This document shows positions 26,057 to 32,893 of a stretch of 32,893 nt of DNA, piece by piece. The position numbers and the translations under genes are program-made. The stretch's first letter is position 1; each line of letters opens with the position of its first letter. The stretch lies in the IMG/VR virus record IMGVR_UViG_3300035698_008542, positions 1-32,893 of that record, one strand, 5' to 3'. The notes under the pieces were generated by a model. It was not told the origin of the DNA, ran no database searches, and saw only the letters and a list, made by a program, of their open reading frames with translations. Source of the stretch: a virus.

Positions 26057-26543
26057 CAGTTCCTACCTTTCCGAGCTTTGCTCTTGCTTGAGATTGTAAA
26101 TAAGTTTTCCATTGATCAGAAACACTTGCCTTATAAATTGTAAAATTCTTACCTTGTTCAGAGACATCAATAATATAATTCAAGTTATCCATAGTAGTTT
26201 CAAACAACAAGATTCGTCTCTGCTCTTGTGTCATATAATCACCAAGAGCTTTAACGAGATTATCTCCAATTCGATCAGCCAATAATTTTGCATTCTCTGG
26301 AGTCTCATCATTTGAAAGAGCAATCAGAACTACATCATTCTTAATTGCATCTATAAATGAACCCTGCATTATTGTGGATGACTTCTTTGCAGAATCATTA
26401 TAAGCAACAACGCCTTTTTGTGCTTCCCTAGCTGCAGCCTGAATGTTGTCAAAAGCTAGGAGTTCAGCTGACGTACCAGCAGAACAACCATGAACATAGA
26501 ATGAGATACATATAACACAACAAAGAAATAAAAACTTTTTCAT
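26046..26543 (-). CDS. Predicted lipoprotein
   Basis: 165 residues. It starts with a clear lipoprotein signal: KK, a hydrophobic core (FLFLCCVICISFYV), then the lipobox VHGC with the acylated Cys20. The mature part is alpha-helical (SAELLAFDNIQAAAREAQKG, then NAKLLADRIGDNLVKALGDY) and has no membrane segment. It would be anchored in the periplasm or outer membrane of a Gram-negative host. Candidates are an outer-membrane lysis partner or a superinfection-exclusion lipoprotein. It is larger than most o-spanins, so neither can be claimed. AGGAGACTAAG precedes the ATG. It sits among membrane-type small genes and before the holin candidate. Confidence 0.72.
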   Translation of the reverse strand: MKKFLFLCCVICISFYVHGCSAGTSAELLAFDNIQAAAREAQKGVVAYNDSAKKSSTIMQGSFIDAIKNDVVLIALSNDETPENAKLLADRIGDNLVKALGDYMTQEQRRILLFETTMDNLNYIIDVSEQGKNFTIYKASVSDQWKTYLQSQARAKLGKVGTDAP

Positions 26544-26552
26544 CTTAGTCTC

Positions 26553-26675
26553 CTATTTTTTTGGGCATTTTTGCCCTGCTAATTGTCGTTTACCTTTGCT
26601 TCCTGTTGCTTTGTGTTGAGCACTATTCTTGTGTGGCCCTGTTCCATCTCGTTTACCTCGTGTTGTTCTTGACAT
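26553..26675 (-). CDS. Small basic protein, 40 residues
   Basis: Reads MSRTTRGKRDGTGPHKNSAQ followed by HKATGSKGKRQLAGQKCPKK and a TAG stop. TAGGAGACAAA precedes the ATG at good spacing, so it is translated with confidence despite its size. It is very basic, Gly-rich and without predicted structure. I recall short phage proteins with the same GTGPHK...GKRQ.AG..CP plan near structural genes, but know no function. It could bind nucleic acid. It fills what would otherwise be a 140-base gap between the lipoprotein and the membrane-protein genes. Confidence 0.7.
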   Translation of the reverse strand: MSRTTRGKRDGTGPHKNSAQHKATGSKGKRQLAGQKCPKK

Positions 26676-26683
26676 TTTGTCTC

Positions 26684-26971
26684 CTATTCCACTATACATT
26701 CATGTGGAATCATTTTAAGATTATTAGTCCGTGAATACTCTGTCATAAATAATTTGTCATTCTTTTTACGCCATCTATCAGATGATTTAAGATCAATCTT
26801 TGAATTAACATTTATATCCATCTGATTTATATCTTTGCGAAGTATTTTGAATTGATATTTTGTACTAAGATTACTTTCTAAAACTGTAGCAAATATCCCC
26901 AGTAAAATAATACCTAAGCCTATTGTACTAAGTACATTTCGCCAAATTACATTACCATTGTTTTTAGTCAT
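26684..26971 (-). CDS. Small single-pass membrane protein
   Basis: 95 residues. One hydrophobic helix at about 12-33 (NVLSTIGLGIILLGIFATVL) follows a short basic N-terminus, and the rest is hydrophilic (INQMDINVNSKIDLKSSDRW and RTNNLKMIPHECIVE). N-in topology with a periplasmic tail resembles an inner-membrane spanin, but the coiled coil is short and the RW segment near 67 is like other small phage membrane proteins of unknown role. It lies 8 bases upstream of the small basic gene and close to the lipoprotein and holin candidates, so a lysis function is possible but unproven. Confidence 0.58.
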   Translation of the reverse strand: MTKNNGNVIWRNVLSTIGLGIILLGIFATVLESNLSTKYQFKILRKDINQMDINVNSKIDLKSSDRWRKKNDKLFMTEYSRTNNLKMIPHECIVE

Positions 26972-27010
26972 TATTCATTTCCCTATTTATTTTGTTATTT
27001 TATTTGCCCC

Positions 27011-27328
27011 TTACATTATTTGGCTCGCGACTTCATTAGTTGTTACTGTCTGAATTGGTTCGCCTTCATTATTACAATACACTGAAAAATCTGCAAAATC
27101 CTGAACGTCTTGATTGTCAATTTCATCATTAGTCTCATCTGGCACAAGGGACTTCCTCCAGTTCTTTACAAACATCCCACCATCAGCAGAACCAAAAAAG
27201 TTTGCTCCCTCACCCTTTACAAAGAACTTCTGGAACTGTTTTGATAAAGTACCTGCTTTAATTTTCGTGGCTACCTTCGAGCCAAACTTGAGATAACATG
27301 CCTTAGATGGATATTTTTTTTTCGCCAT
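27011..27328 (-). CDS. Small unknown protein
   Basis: 105 residues: a basic first half (MAKKKYPSKACYLKFGSKVA and KAGTLSKQFQKFFVKGEGAN) and an acidic second half (ETNDEIDNQDVQDFADFSVY). No family recognised. AGGAGAGTTTAATA precedes the ATG; the gene starts 2 bases after the stop of the LamG-domain gene. Charge segregation of this type is common in small virion-associated proteins, but this is only suggestive. Confidence 0.55.
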   Translation of the reverse strand: MAKKKYPSKACYLKFGSKVATKIKAGTLSKQFQKFFVKGEGANFFGSADGGMFVKNWRKSLVPDETNDEIDNQDVQDFADFSVYCNNEGEPIQTVTTNEVASQIM

Positions 27329-27330
27329 TA

Positions 27331-28653
27331 TTAAACTCTCCTATCATACATTGCTTGAAGTTCACCAGCGGATAGCATCACGCCATTAATCATTACCCAT
27401 TTGATGTCACCATTGAAATAACTTGTATCTCCTACCATGTCTCTACCGATATTAAGAATGGCAGTAGTCGCCATAACCTCTCCGCTCATTGCAGTTGAGT
27501 CTTCGAGAACCCCGTCGATAGATAGTTGGGCGTTTCCACTACGATCAACCTGAAGGCCAAAAACGTGGAAATCTCCGGTGTCAGATACGGCTGTCGTACT
27601 TTGTAGGTCAATGGTATTTATACTGGCGTTGAGTTTGTTGGCAGCGTCTAAGAAAAGAACGTATCCGTCGTTATCTGCATCACGTTTGTCGATCAGATAC
27701 CTAACCGCTCCAACGGTGTCTTGTTTCACACAAATCTGTAAAGTGAAATCAAGTGTACCAGCATCGAATCGAATACCAGCAGCATCGGCGACTTGTATAT
27801 GGTTTGCAACTCCATCGAGATATAAACCATCGCCAGTAAAACCGTCGCCAGCACCGCCAGAATTTATATACTGGTTCCCGCCATTGGTAACAGTATTCCA
27901 TGTCATACCAGAAACATTTAAGTTATGACCATTTCCAGACGTATCTGTAATAGTTCCTCCAGCACCTTCATTGAAGTGCCATACAGCAGTTGGAGATGTA
28001 AGCTCAAAGCCATCGTATAGGCGTTGGATATCGTTTGACGTAGCTTTGATTGGATATATATACCAATCCCATAATATGCCAGTTAATTGTGCACTAGCAG
28101 ATGAATCAAGAAACATGCCAATTGTTGTACGATTGATACTGATATCTGAAAAGAAAGTCGTTGCCCAATTAACATTAGTAACTGTATCAACCAATATATT
28201 GTCGATATAAACTGCAGCGTACACAGCGGTACTTACTACATAAAAACTTATAGCAATATGGTGTGTGGCCCCATCGTCAATAGAAGCAACCACTACTTCT
28301 TCATATATTGCACCATCATTGATAGCAACATAAACATCGCCGCTTAGTGTCCGTATGCCCAAATAATCAGATGTAACACTTATATCACACTCTTGAAACA
28401 AAGCACCTTGCGGCGAGCCTACACTTCTCGCCCAGCCAGCAATTGTAAATGGGAACGCTGAAATAACCGCCGCTTCTTTCCTTACGTTATCGCCAGCACC
28501 GTCGAAAGAACCGGCAGGACGACCGTAGACCGTGCCAGTGTTCCCCTTGCCAGATTGGTCAAGGATAGTTCCTCTGCGAGACCAAGGCGAACCTTCAAGC
28601 TTCATGTCCAGCACATTACTAGCTGGAATATATTTTTCACCATATATTGGCAT
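27331..28653 (-). CDS. Appendage protein with two LamG/concanavalin-like domains
   Basis: 440 residues. Two jelly-roll lectin domains are visible: the first at about 48-215 (GSFDGAGDNVRK, FPFTIAGWARS, ATHHIAISFYV, DWYIYPIKATSNDIQRLYDG). The second lies at about 222-438 (TAVWHFNEGAGGTITDTSGN, GLYLDGVANHI, LDFTLQICVKQ, FHVFGLQVDRSG, INGVMLSAGELQAMYDRR). Both have the typical order of the Laminin_G_3 fold. Such domains decorate phage heads or tails and bind glycans. Base composition is visibly more GC-rich than in neighbouring genes, which hints at recent acquisition. AAGGATTAAC precedes the ATG, which overlaps the stop of the upstream gene as TAATG. Confidence 0.8.
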   Translation of the reverse strand: MPIYGEKYIPASNVLDMKLEGSPWSRRGTILDQSGKGNTGTVYGRPAGSFDGAGDNVRKEAAVISAFPFTIAGWARSVGSPQGALFQECDISVTSDYLGIRTLSGDVYVAINDGAIYEEVVVASIDDGATHHIAISFYVVSTAVYAAVYIDNILVDTVTNVNWATTFFSDISINRTTIGMFLDSSASAQLTGILWDWYIYPIKATSNDIQRLYDGFELTSPTAVWHFNEGAGGTITDTSGNGHNLNVSGMTWNTVTNGGNQYINSGGAGDGFTGDGLYLDGVANHIQVADAAGIRFDAGTLDFTLQICVKQDTVGAVRYLIDKRDADNDGYVLFLDAANKLNASINTIDLQSTTAVSDTGDFHVFGLQVDRSGNAQLSIDGVLEDSTAMSGEVMATTAILNIGRDMVGDTSYFNGDIKWVMINGVMLSAGELQAMYDRRV

Positions 28654-29609
28654 TAGTTAATCCTTGAAACTCGACCTATGACTCCAGCAGTTGCTGAGAA
28701 GTAATGCAATGCTGTTCCCTCAGGAATAGTAATCGGCATCGTAACTCCTGCCGGAACCGTCCAGAGAATAAGCGTGTCGTCTCCAGTACCATCGCTAATT
28801 CCAAGATAGATTCGACCATCTTCGGCAGTGACTAAATAAGTAGCGAGTGCCACAACAGTTACAGAATAATCTGTACTTGCAGCTGTACAGGTTAATTTCA
28901 GACCACTTCCTGTACTTGCCGTATTGTTCAGAACCGCGTTTACCTGGGCAAGGTTCCCACCAGTCTCTTTTGCCATCGTAGCAGTAGAATCCTGTCTTAT
29001 GTAACCTCCACCACCACTAACAACCAGCGTATCAGTATTGGTTTTAATTGAACCAGTATCAGCATCAATAGTACTCAAGTCGGTAGTTATACGACGTAGC
29101 TTGGAAGATACGCTTCCAACTGCACCAGCAGCAACGACAGCAGCATTTGTTGCACCAATGACAGCATCGTCTGTAGCAATGCTTACAGACAAAGACGAAG
29201 ACGTTATAGCAGTACCCTTAACCAACAATGCCTTAATGTCGATCAATTTATTAACGGCTCGTTTCCAAAGGCTGATTCCTGATCGTGCTGTTGCACCTTC
29301 AGCAGTTTCACCAGCAAGAGGAATATCAGTAGTTGTATCATTTACTTCAAGAATAGAATATCGAGAATCAGTAGATGGATTCGTAGTCCAATTTGCACTT
29401 ACTGTAATCACAGTAGCAGTATTACTAGAAATAATTCTTAATTGACCTATACCAGTACCTTCAACTATCTTAACTACTGTGTCTGCAAAAAAGTTCACAG
29501 GCCAATCTTTATCACTATCTGTAATTGTACTATTTGTTCCTGCAGTTGCTACTCCAATCTCTAGAACTGATCCTAAAAGAGTCTCAAGTATTTCTTTATC
29601 TAACGCCAT
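28653..29609 (-). CDS. Virion appendage / fibre-base protein
   Basis: 318 residues. The N-terminal 90 residues contain SDKDWPVNFFADTVVKIVEG, TGIGQLRIISSNTATVITVS and NWTTNPSTDSRYSI. This motif set is common in phage virion proteins of unknown exact role and often marks head or tail fibre attachment domains. A Ser/Ala/Thr-rich middle with short heptads (VGSVSSKLRRITTDLSTIDA) follows, and then a beta-rich C-terminus (RIYLGISDGTGDDTLILWTV, GTALHYFSATAGVI). It probably works with the LamG-domain protein that follows, whose start overlaps its stop. AAGGATTGATAA precedes the ATG. Confidence 0.65.
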   Translation of the reverse strand: MALDKEILETLLGSVLEIGVATAGTNSTITDSDKDWPVNFFADTVVKIVEGTGIGQLRIISSNTATVITVSANWTTNPSTDSRYSILEVNDTTTDIPLAGETAEGATARSGISLWKRAVNKLIDIKALLVKGTAITSSSLSVSIATDDAVIGATNAAVVAAGAVGSVSSKLRRITTDLSTIDADTGSIKTNTDTLVVSGGGGYIRQDSTATMAKETGGNLAQVNAVLNNTASTGSGLKLTCTAASTDYSVTVVALATYLVTAEDGRIYLGISDGTGDDTLILWTVPAGVTMPITIPEGTALHYFSATAGVIGRVSRIN

Positions 29610-29626
29610 TTATCAATCCTTCCAAA

Positions 29627-29651
29627 TGATAATCCCATTATTAGATTATCA
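29627..29651 (-). repeat. Palindromic junction repeat, copy 3
   Basis: A 25-base element with perfect 8-base arms TGATAATC and GATTATCA around 9 bases. In the transcribed (minus) sense it covers the end of the large terminase gene, including its TAA stop, and ends just before the GGAAGGA Shine-Dalgarno of the next gene. Related to 1015-1039 and 14155-14179. Confidence 0.75.
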
Positions 29652-31305
29652 TTCTTTCTCTAGGTCTTTGATTTAGATTCAAAGTATCCCTAGTCATACT
29701 CTTATCAACAAATCTATTTTTAAGTTTAGCAGTTACTGCCTCAAAAGATAAAGGACTACAAGCTGCTAATTTTTGTTTTTCACTTTGAATGGATATTGTA
29801 GTTTGCCACAACTCTAATTGAGACGCAAGAGCATCTGCAATATCATCTGTTTTACCAAGAGGGAATGCAAGAAGTTCGGCTATCAATTCTTTCATATGTG
29901 GTCGAAACAAAAGTCCGCCATTAAAAATTACAGGTTGAAGTCCGAGAATCCTTGCACTCTTTGACCTCTTGGTATGAGTAAGTGATTGAACCATAAAGTA
30001 ACAGTTCTCTTTTCTCATTCTTTCTCTTAACCAATACTGTAAGGATTTCTGATATTGAACTGTTTCAAGTCCAACAACAACAGGAGAGAACAGTCGAACG
30101 TGCTGGAAAATAATATTTATTAACTCCCCAGGAGAACATTTTCTTCTCGTATAACTAAGGATGTAAACTTTCCCACTATATATATCCTTTCCACATGTAA
30201 GAACAACATTATAATCAGGTTCACCTTTTGTATCCTCAGGATCTCCAGCAGGATCAACTGTTGTGTAGCAGATTAGTGAGAGTGGTTCTTTCTCATAATA
30301 CTTAATTGTATCAGGAGGAAAGATCATATCCTGTGATCTCAATGGCTTATTAAGATAAAGACATGAGAATAAATATGGCCCCATTGCTTTTTCTACTTCA
30401 ACAAGAACTTCGTCGCTAAATCTTTCCTCATAAGTTATTGAACCATTAACATCAGCTTCACCATTCTCATCTTCTTTACAAGCTCTTTGATAACAAACAT
30501 AATTTTCATTTTCTTGAATCCATGATACTAAGTCTTTTTCAAACCATCTTGTAGCAACAACGAGAATCCTATCATCAATCGGATTATTAAGGAGTGGTGG
30601 GACGAGATGATGCCAACCAATTGCTTGCTTTACATCTTCTTGTGTCGGCATGACATTAGATTCAGTTAAATCTTCTTTATCAGGAGCTACTGTGTCATCC
30701 TCTATAATTTCATTATAGTGACGGGAGGTAACTCCGGTGCGAATACCAGCAGCTTCAAAAGAAGATTCAGCAATCGCCTTTGTCCTTTTAACACACATGG
30801 AATCACCTTTCCATGTACAAGTTTTATCAGGAAGACGTTCTGGATAAAGAAGTTTAAAGAGTTGATTTGAGCGAAAAGTTGAATCGACAACTTTTAATTT
30901 TGAACAAGCATTTGTATAAGTATTTTGTGTTAGTAAAGAATGATGGTTACAATTCCTTGCAACCCTCCACATCGGATATGCTTGAGAACAAAGAGTAGTT
31001 TTCAACCAGCCACGTGGAAGCACTATGATAAGTCGTTTAATCCCTTTGATAAGGTATTTTTCGAGCTCCTCATCAGTGAGTTCCTTTTTCATTCGTCTAA
31101 AACATTCTTTGATTACATCTTCATATTCTTTTCTAGAGGCACGGAGTGATTCATTGTAACCATCATATAATTCTAACAACCGACAAAGAGGACGATGAAT
31201 ACGATCAGTAAGCCAATCAAATCCAAGAACACCTTTTGCAAAGATGTATAAATCACTAGAAGCAAGTTCTTTAAGCTGAGATAACTTTTCTTGTTGCATC
31301 TCCAT
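29641..31305 (-). CDS. Terminase large subunit
   Basis: 554 residues, the DNA-packaging motor. The ATPase domain has PRGWLKTT (Walker A, Lys102) and EIIEDD (Walker B, Asp203-Asp204), with VVATRWFEKD (about 246-255) as the coupling segment. The nuclease domain has VDPAGDP (Asp348), GLETVQ (Glu411) and KTDDIADAL (Asp484 or Asp488), the acidic triad of an RNase H-like fold. Length is normal for a complete protein. The ATG at 31305 follows AAAGGAAGCTATCG, and a second ATG two codons later is possible. It overlaps the small terminase by 35 bases. The stop lies in a palindromic repeat. Confidence 0.93.
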   Translation of the reverse strand: MEMQQEKLSQLKELASSDLYIFAKGVLGFDWLTDRIHRPLCRLLELYDGYNESLRASRKEYEDVIKECFRRMKKELTDEELEKYLIKGIKRLIIVLPRGWLKTTLCSQAYPMWRVARNCNHHSLLTQNTYTNACSKLKVVDSTFRSNQLFKLLYPERLPDKTCTWKGDSMCVKRTKAIAESSFEAAGIRTGVTSRHYNEIIEDDTVAPDKEDLTESNVMPTQEDVKQAIGWHHLVPPLLNNPIDDRILVVATRWFEKDLVSWIQENENYVCYQRACKEDENGEADVNGSITYEERFSDEVLVEVEKAMGPYLFSCLYLNKPLRSQDMIFPPDTIKYYEKEPLSLICYTTVDPAGDPEDTKGEPDYNVVLTCGKDIYSGKVYILSYTRRKCSPGELINIIFQHVRLFSPVVVGLETVQYQKSLQYWLRERMRKENCYFMVQSLTHTKRSKSARILGLQPVIFNGGLLFRPHMKELIAELLAFPLGKTDDIADALASQLELWQTTISIQSEKQKLAACSPLSFEAVTAKLKNRFVDKSMTRDTLNLNQRPRERMII

Positions 31306-31729
31306 CGATAGCTTCCTTTATTGCAAGACTTAATACATTCATAGTATCTACATTTATATTTATTGATTGCCCACCTTTGACATCTTCTGATTGAAAAGCT
31401 CTTTGAAGTATCGCATTGGCTGAGGATTGCCTTACTCGAACATCATCATCCTCAAGAGCATCAATATGCACATTAGCTGCTTTAACAACATTCTTTTCGA
31501 ACAACCCTTTTGCCTCAACTAAGACGGTTGCACCTGATTCGTCATTCTTAATATTCTGCTCAACTCTTCGACGAGCAAGTTCGTCTTGAACCCTAGAGTC
31601 ATTAACAATGTTTGAAACCCCAAGAGGACTCATTCCTAATTCGGAGGCAATTTGTTTCGGCCCCATTCCCATTAAACACAATTCGACAACCTTAAAATGG
31701 CGAGGAAGAAGTCTTTGTAATTCATTCAT
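31271..31729 (-). CDS. Terminase small subunit
   Basis: 152 residues from the chosen start. An N-terminal helix-turn-helix (GPKQIASELGMSPLGVSNIV, about 23-42) would recognise the packaging site. A central helical region (GLFEKNVVKAANVHIDALED) and a C-terminal part ending ATRKVISA follow. It overlaps the large terminase gene, the usual arrangement. The frame stays open to a TTG at 31834, but that has no ribosome site and adds unlikely sequence. The ATG at 31729 has AAAGGGATCTGAT, so I start there. It is the first gene of the leftward late block and lies downstream of the repeat-rich control region. The family assignment rests on position and the HTH. Confidence 0.78.
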   Translation of the reverse strand: MNELQRLLPRHFKVVELCLMGMGPKQIASELGMSPLGVSNIVNDSRVQDELARRRVEQNIKNDESGATVLVEAKGLFEKNVVKAANVHIDALEDDDVRVRQSSANAILQRAFQSEDVKGGQSININVDTMNVLSLAIKEAIDGDATRKVISA

Positions 31730-31860
31730 ATCAGATCCCTTTGCATAAATAGAGGTGTCCCTATATAGAGGTATCGAAAATGGGGTGGTTTTCAATTTAT
31801 ATTTAACTACATGAAATGGTGAAGTATAGTTCAAAATTTGATATACATAAAAAGTGACCT

Positions 31861-31967
31861 TAGCAGTATGTATGCACCCTCCTTGGGGGAGTGGTCGGGT
31901 CTTGTTATATTCGCATATCAGTATATATACATATCAGTATATATACATATGATTACATACTGATACG
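31861..31967. repeat. Iteron/operator-like repeat cluster around TATCAGTAT
   Basis: Two exact tandem 16-base units CATATCAGTATATATA (31914-31929, 31930-31945). There is also an inverted copy of the core, ATACTGATA (31957-31965), and a degenerate direct copy TAGCAGTATGTATGCA (31861-31876, 13 of 16 matching the corresponding register). The spacing suggests binding sites for a DNA-binding protein controlling one or both divergent transcripts, or an origin-type iteron set. Confidence 0.7.
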
Positions 31968-31980
31968 ACATTCTTTTCAT

Positions 31981-31999
31981 GTATTAGAATTTCTAATAC
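31981..31999. promoter_or_regulatory. Perfect inverted repeat, probable operator
   Basis: GTATTAGAATTTCTAATAC: 9-base perfect arms about a single central T. It is 51 bases upstream of the rightward promoter's -35 box and next to the repeat cluster. Its size fits a dimeric helix-turn-helix regulator. No regulator gene is in the window except the methyltransferase HTH and the small terminase. Confidence 0.6.
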
Positions 32000-32050
32000 G
32001 AACTATTAGGGTTGCTAAAAAAATAATTTTAAAATTTTTAAAGTTTTTAC

Positions 32051-32079
32051 TTGCCTCCAGCCGATATTAAACGTATACT
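32051..32079 (+). promoter_or_regulatory. Sigma70-type promoter, rightward
   Basis: TTGCCT (-35, 4 of 6 consensus) and TATACT (-10, 5 of 6) separated by exactly 17 bases. A very AT-rich stretch (32018-32048) lies just upstream and could act as an UP element. Transcription would start near 32086 and read the gene at 32168. Confidence 0.75.
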
Positions 32080-32142
32080 TACTTAGGTAGTAAAAGGTAT
32101 ATTTTAAAAGAAAATAACATGGATTTATTAGGAACACTAACC

Positions 32143-32155
32143 GCCCTTAAAGGGC
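32143..32155 (+). promoter_or_regulatory. Palindrome in the 5' leader before the rightward gene
   Basis: GCCCTTAAAGGGC, 6-base arms around one A. It lies in the predicted mRNA leader 3 bases before an AAAGG-type Shine-Dalgarno for the gene at 32168. It could be an operator or a hairpin affecting ribosome access. A near copy, GCCCTTCCAAGGGC, lies after the same gene. Confidence 0.55.
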
Positions 32156-32167
32156 AAAGGATTTAAA

Positions 32168-32641
32168 ATGTCAAACCTAATAGAGAAAATTCAAGGCGTT
32201 TGTGTTGTATCAATCAAAGACAAGAATGGTAAAGCAGTCGATTCTGTGCTGATCGGGTTTGATCGACCGATCTTTGTCGGACGTGATAGTGAATCAGTAG
32301 ACTTGGCTGAATCAATCAAGGCGATGCAATCAGTTATGAATTACACCGATAGTGAAATCTTGAGGTTGCTAGAAGATTCTGTTATTCTAAAGTTGCGAAA
32401 CAAAATCACTTCAGCTACTAATACCAACGGAAAAAAAATCTCCAAAATTGAACAACAACAAATTATCGCAGACCATATTGGAGAAGAAGAATTTCGCACC
32501 ATGATGATTACTGATATCGACACAGCATGCGAAAAATATCGTTCAGAAACTACCGTCTTTTCCTTGTCAAAAGACGAAGCGACAAAAATATCCGAAGTTG
32601 GCAGAAAAAAAATAAAGGACTTGCATGAGATGATACTCTAG
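32168..32641 (+). CDS. Unknown protein, first gene of the rightward (early) block
   Basis: 157 residues, soluble, no signal or membrane segment. The N-terminal third looks like a small beta fold (GVCVVSIKDKNGKAVDSVLI, GFDRPIFVGRD). The rest is mostly helical (AESIKAMQSVMNYTDSEILR, KISKIEQQQIIADHIGEEEF) and ends in a basic helix (ISEVGRKKIKDLHEMIL). I recognise no family. It has its own sigma70-type promoter, a palindromic leader and a strong hairpin after it. It is therefore probably a monocistronic, early-expressed gene, perhaps a host-takeover or regulatory protein; that role is inference from position only. Confidence 0.65.
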   Translation: MSNLIEKIQGVCVVSIKDKNGKAVDSVLIGFDRPIFVGRDSESVDLAESIKAMQSVMNYTDSEILRLLEDSVILKLRNKITSATNTNGKKISKIEQQQIIADHIGEEEFRTMMITDIDTACEKYRSETTVFSLSKDEATKISEVGRKKIKDLHEMIL

Positions 32642-32651
32642 GGATAGAGTA

Positions 32652-32683
32652 AGGGTAGCTAGGCTTAGCAGTTTAGCTACCCT
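32652..32683 (+). terminator. Transcription terminator hairpin after the rightward gene
   Basis: Perfect 10-base stem AGGGTAGCTA / TAGCTACCCT with a 12-base loop, 10 bases after the stop codon, followed by ATTTCCC. The T-run is short, so termination may be partial. Confidence 0.65.
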
Positions 32684-32690
32684 ATTTCCC

Positions 32691-32704
32691 GCCCTTCCAA
32701 GGGC
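32691..32704. repeat. Palindrome GCCCTT-CC-AAGGGC
   Basis: Six-base arms around CC, just after the terminator hairpin. It is nearly identical to the palindrome at 32143-32155 before the same gene. A second AGGGTAGC (32707-32714) also repeats the stem of the terminator. Confidence 0.55.
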
Positions 32705-32893
32705 TTAGGGTAGCGGTTTCCTCGCCCCTATACTACATAATAACCTACTAGTAGCTTAAAGTACCAAAGCGATCCAACGGCTTCCCTATGAGAATATCGA
32801 CTTTACCTTATATACTTAATAAATAATAAATAATAGCTTATAAATAAGTTTGGCGGTATGCTTAGCGGGCCGTCGGTATGTATTATATTAAAA
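32705..32893. other. AT-rich non-coding end of window
   Basis: No open frame with a ribosome site is seen. A run of TAATAAATAATAAATAATAG (near 32817-32836) and several TATACT/TATTAT hexamers occur, but no -35 box at proper spacing. It may hold the promoter of a gene beyond the window. Confidence 0.5.

Larger units (their letters stand above)
31730..32167. other. Divergent intergenic control region
   Basis: No gene is supported here. It separates the leftward late block from a rightward gene and contains the repeats, inverted repeat, promoter and palindrome listed separately. A CACCCTCC...GGGGAGTG imperfect hairpin (31875-31893) has no T-run. No clear sigma70 promoter for the leftward block could be found, although TATACT hexamers occur on the minus strand in the 16-base repeats. 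The late promoter may need a phage factor. Confidence 0.7.

Noticed and set aside
26563-26577. GGGCATTTTTGCCC hairpin next to a T/A run, terminator-like
   Set aside because: It encodes the GQKCPKK end of the 40-residue gene. In the transcribed sense the hairpin is followed by A residues, not T, so it is not a terminator for the leftward unit.
31271-31834. Longer small terminase starting at 31834
   Set aside because: That start is TTG without a Shine-Dalgarno and adds 35 residues of unlikely sequence. The ATG at 31729 has AAAGGGATCTGAT.
31875-31893. CACCCTCC...GGGGAGTG imperfect hairpin as a terminator, or AAGGAGGG on the minus strand as a ribosome site
   Set aside because: No T-run follows, and the only starts after the AAGGAGGG give peptides of a few residues.
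1-32893. tRNA, CRISPR array, integrase, insertion sequence
   Set aside because: No cloverleaf-like segments, regularly spaced repeat arrays, recombinase motifs or terminal inverted repeats were seen while reading both strands.

Overview
The window reads as a large part of the genome of a short-tailed (podovirus-like) dsDNA phage or a related prophage. The sequence is AT-rich, genes are tightly packed with ATGA/TAATG stop-start overlaps, and Shine-Dalgarno sites of the AGAAAGG/AAGGAG type precede most starts. The late genes include small and large terminase, portal, capsid, adaptor, nozzle and tail-spike proteins. No tail tube, sheath or tape-measure gene of a long-tailed phage is visible. The standard bacterial code fits. 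A predicted lipoprotein and Gram-negative-style late genes suggest a Gram-negative host, but the sequence does not identify it.

Layout. (1) 1-5589, rightward: the end of a replication block with a ParB-like/HTH-adenine-or-cytosine methyltransferase fusion (cut by the window edge), an ATP-dependent DNA ligase, a family A DNA polymerase with an N-terminal uracil-DNA-glycosylase-like domain, a small gene broken by an in-frame TAA, and a degenerate-Walker-A ATPase of the primase/helicase-like DUF3987 type. (2) 5557-31729, leftward: one long late block, read from right to left. Order: small terminase, large terminase, two virion appendage proteins (one with LamG-like domains), several small proteins including membrane, lipoprotein and holin candidates, portal, zinc-ribbon protein, a small protein, scaffold (with an apparent frameshift), major capsid protein, decoration protein, a tandem pair of paralogous small proteins, adaptor, tail fibre, beta-propeller nozzle, pectate-lyase-fold tail spike, a GNAT-like protein, three probable internal virion proteins, a 1808-residue polyvalent internal protein with an HExxH motif, and a degenerate GARS/ATP-grasp-like protein. 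The two blocks converge at about 5.57 kb with a 33-base overlap. (3) 31730-32893: a divergent control region with direct and inverted repeats, a good sigma70-type promoter firing rightward, one unknown early-type gene with flanking palindromes, and a hairpin terminator.

The logic is that of a lytic-type module pair. The rightward genes copy and modify DNA. The leftward genes package it, build the capsid and short tail, supply receptor-binding spikes and fibres, and eject internal proteins. No endolysin, integrase, tRNA or CRISPR array was recognised.

The points most worth following up are: a palindromic element repeated at three stop-to-Shine-Dalgarno junctions; His in the pol A position equivalent to E. 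coli Phe762; a scaffold gene that reads correctly only if one base is restored; a GNAT gene that overruns 191 bases into its neighbour; and the degenerate GARS-like gene at the end of the late block.
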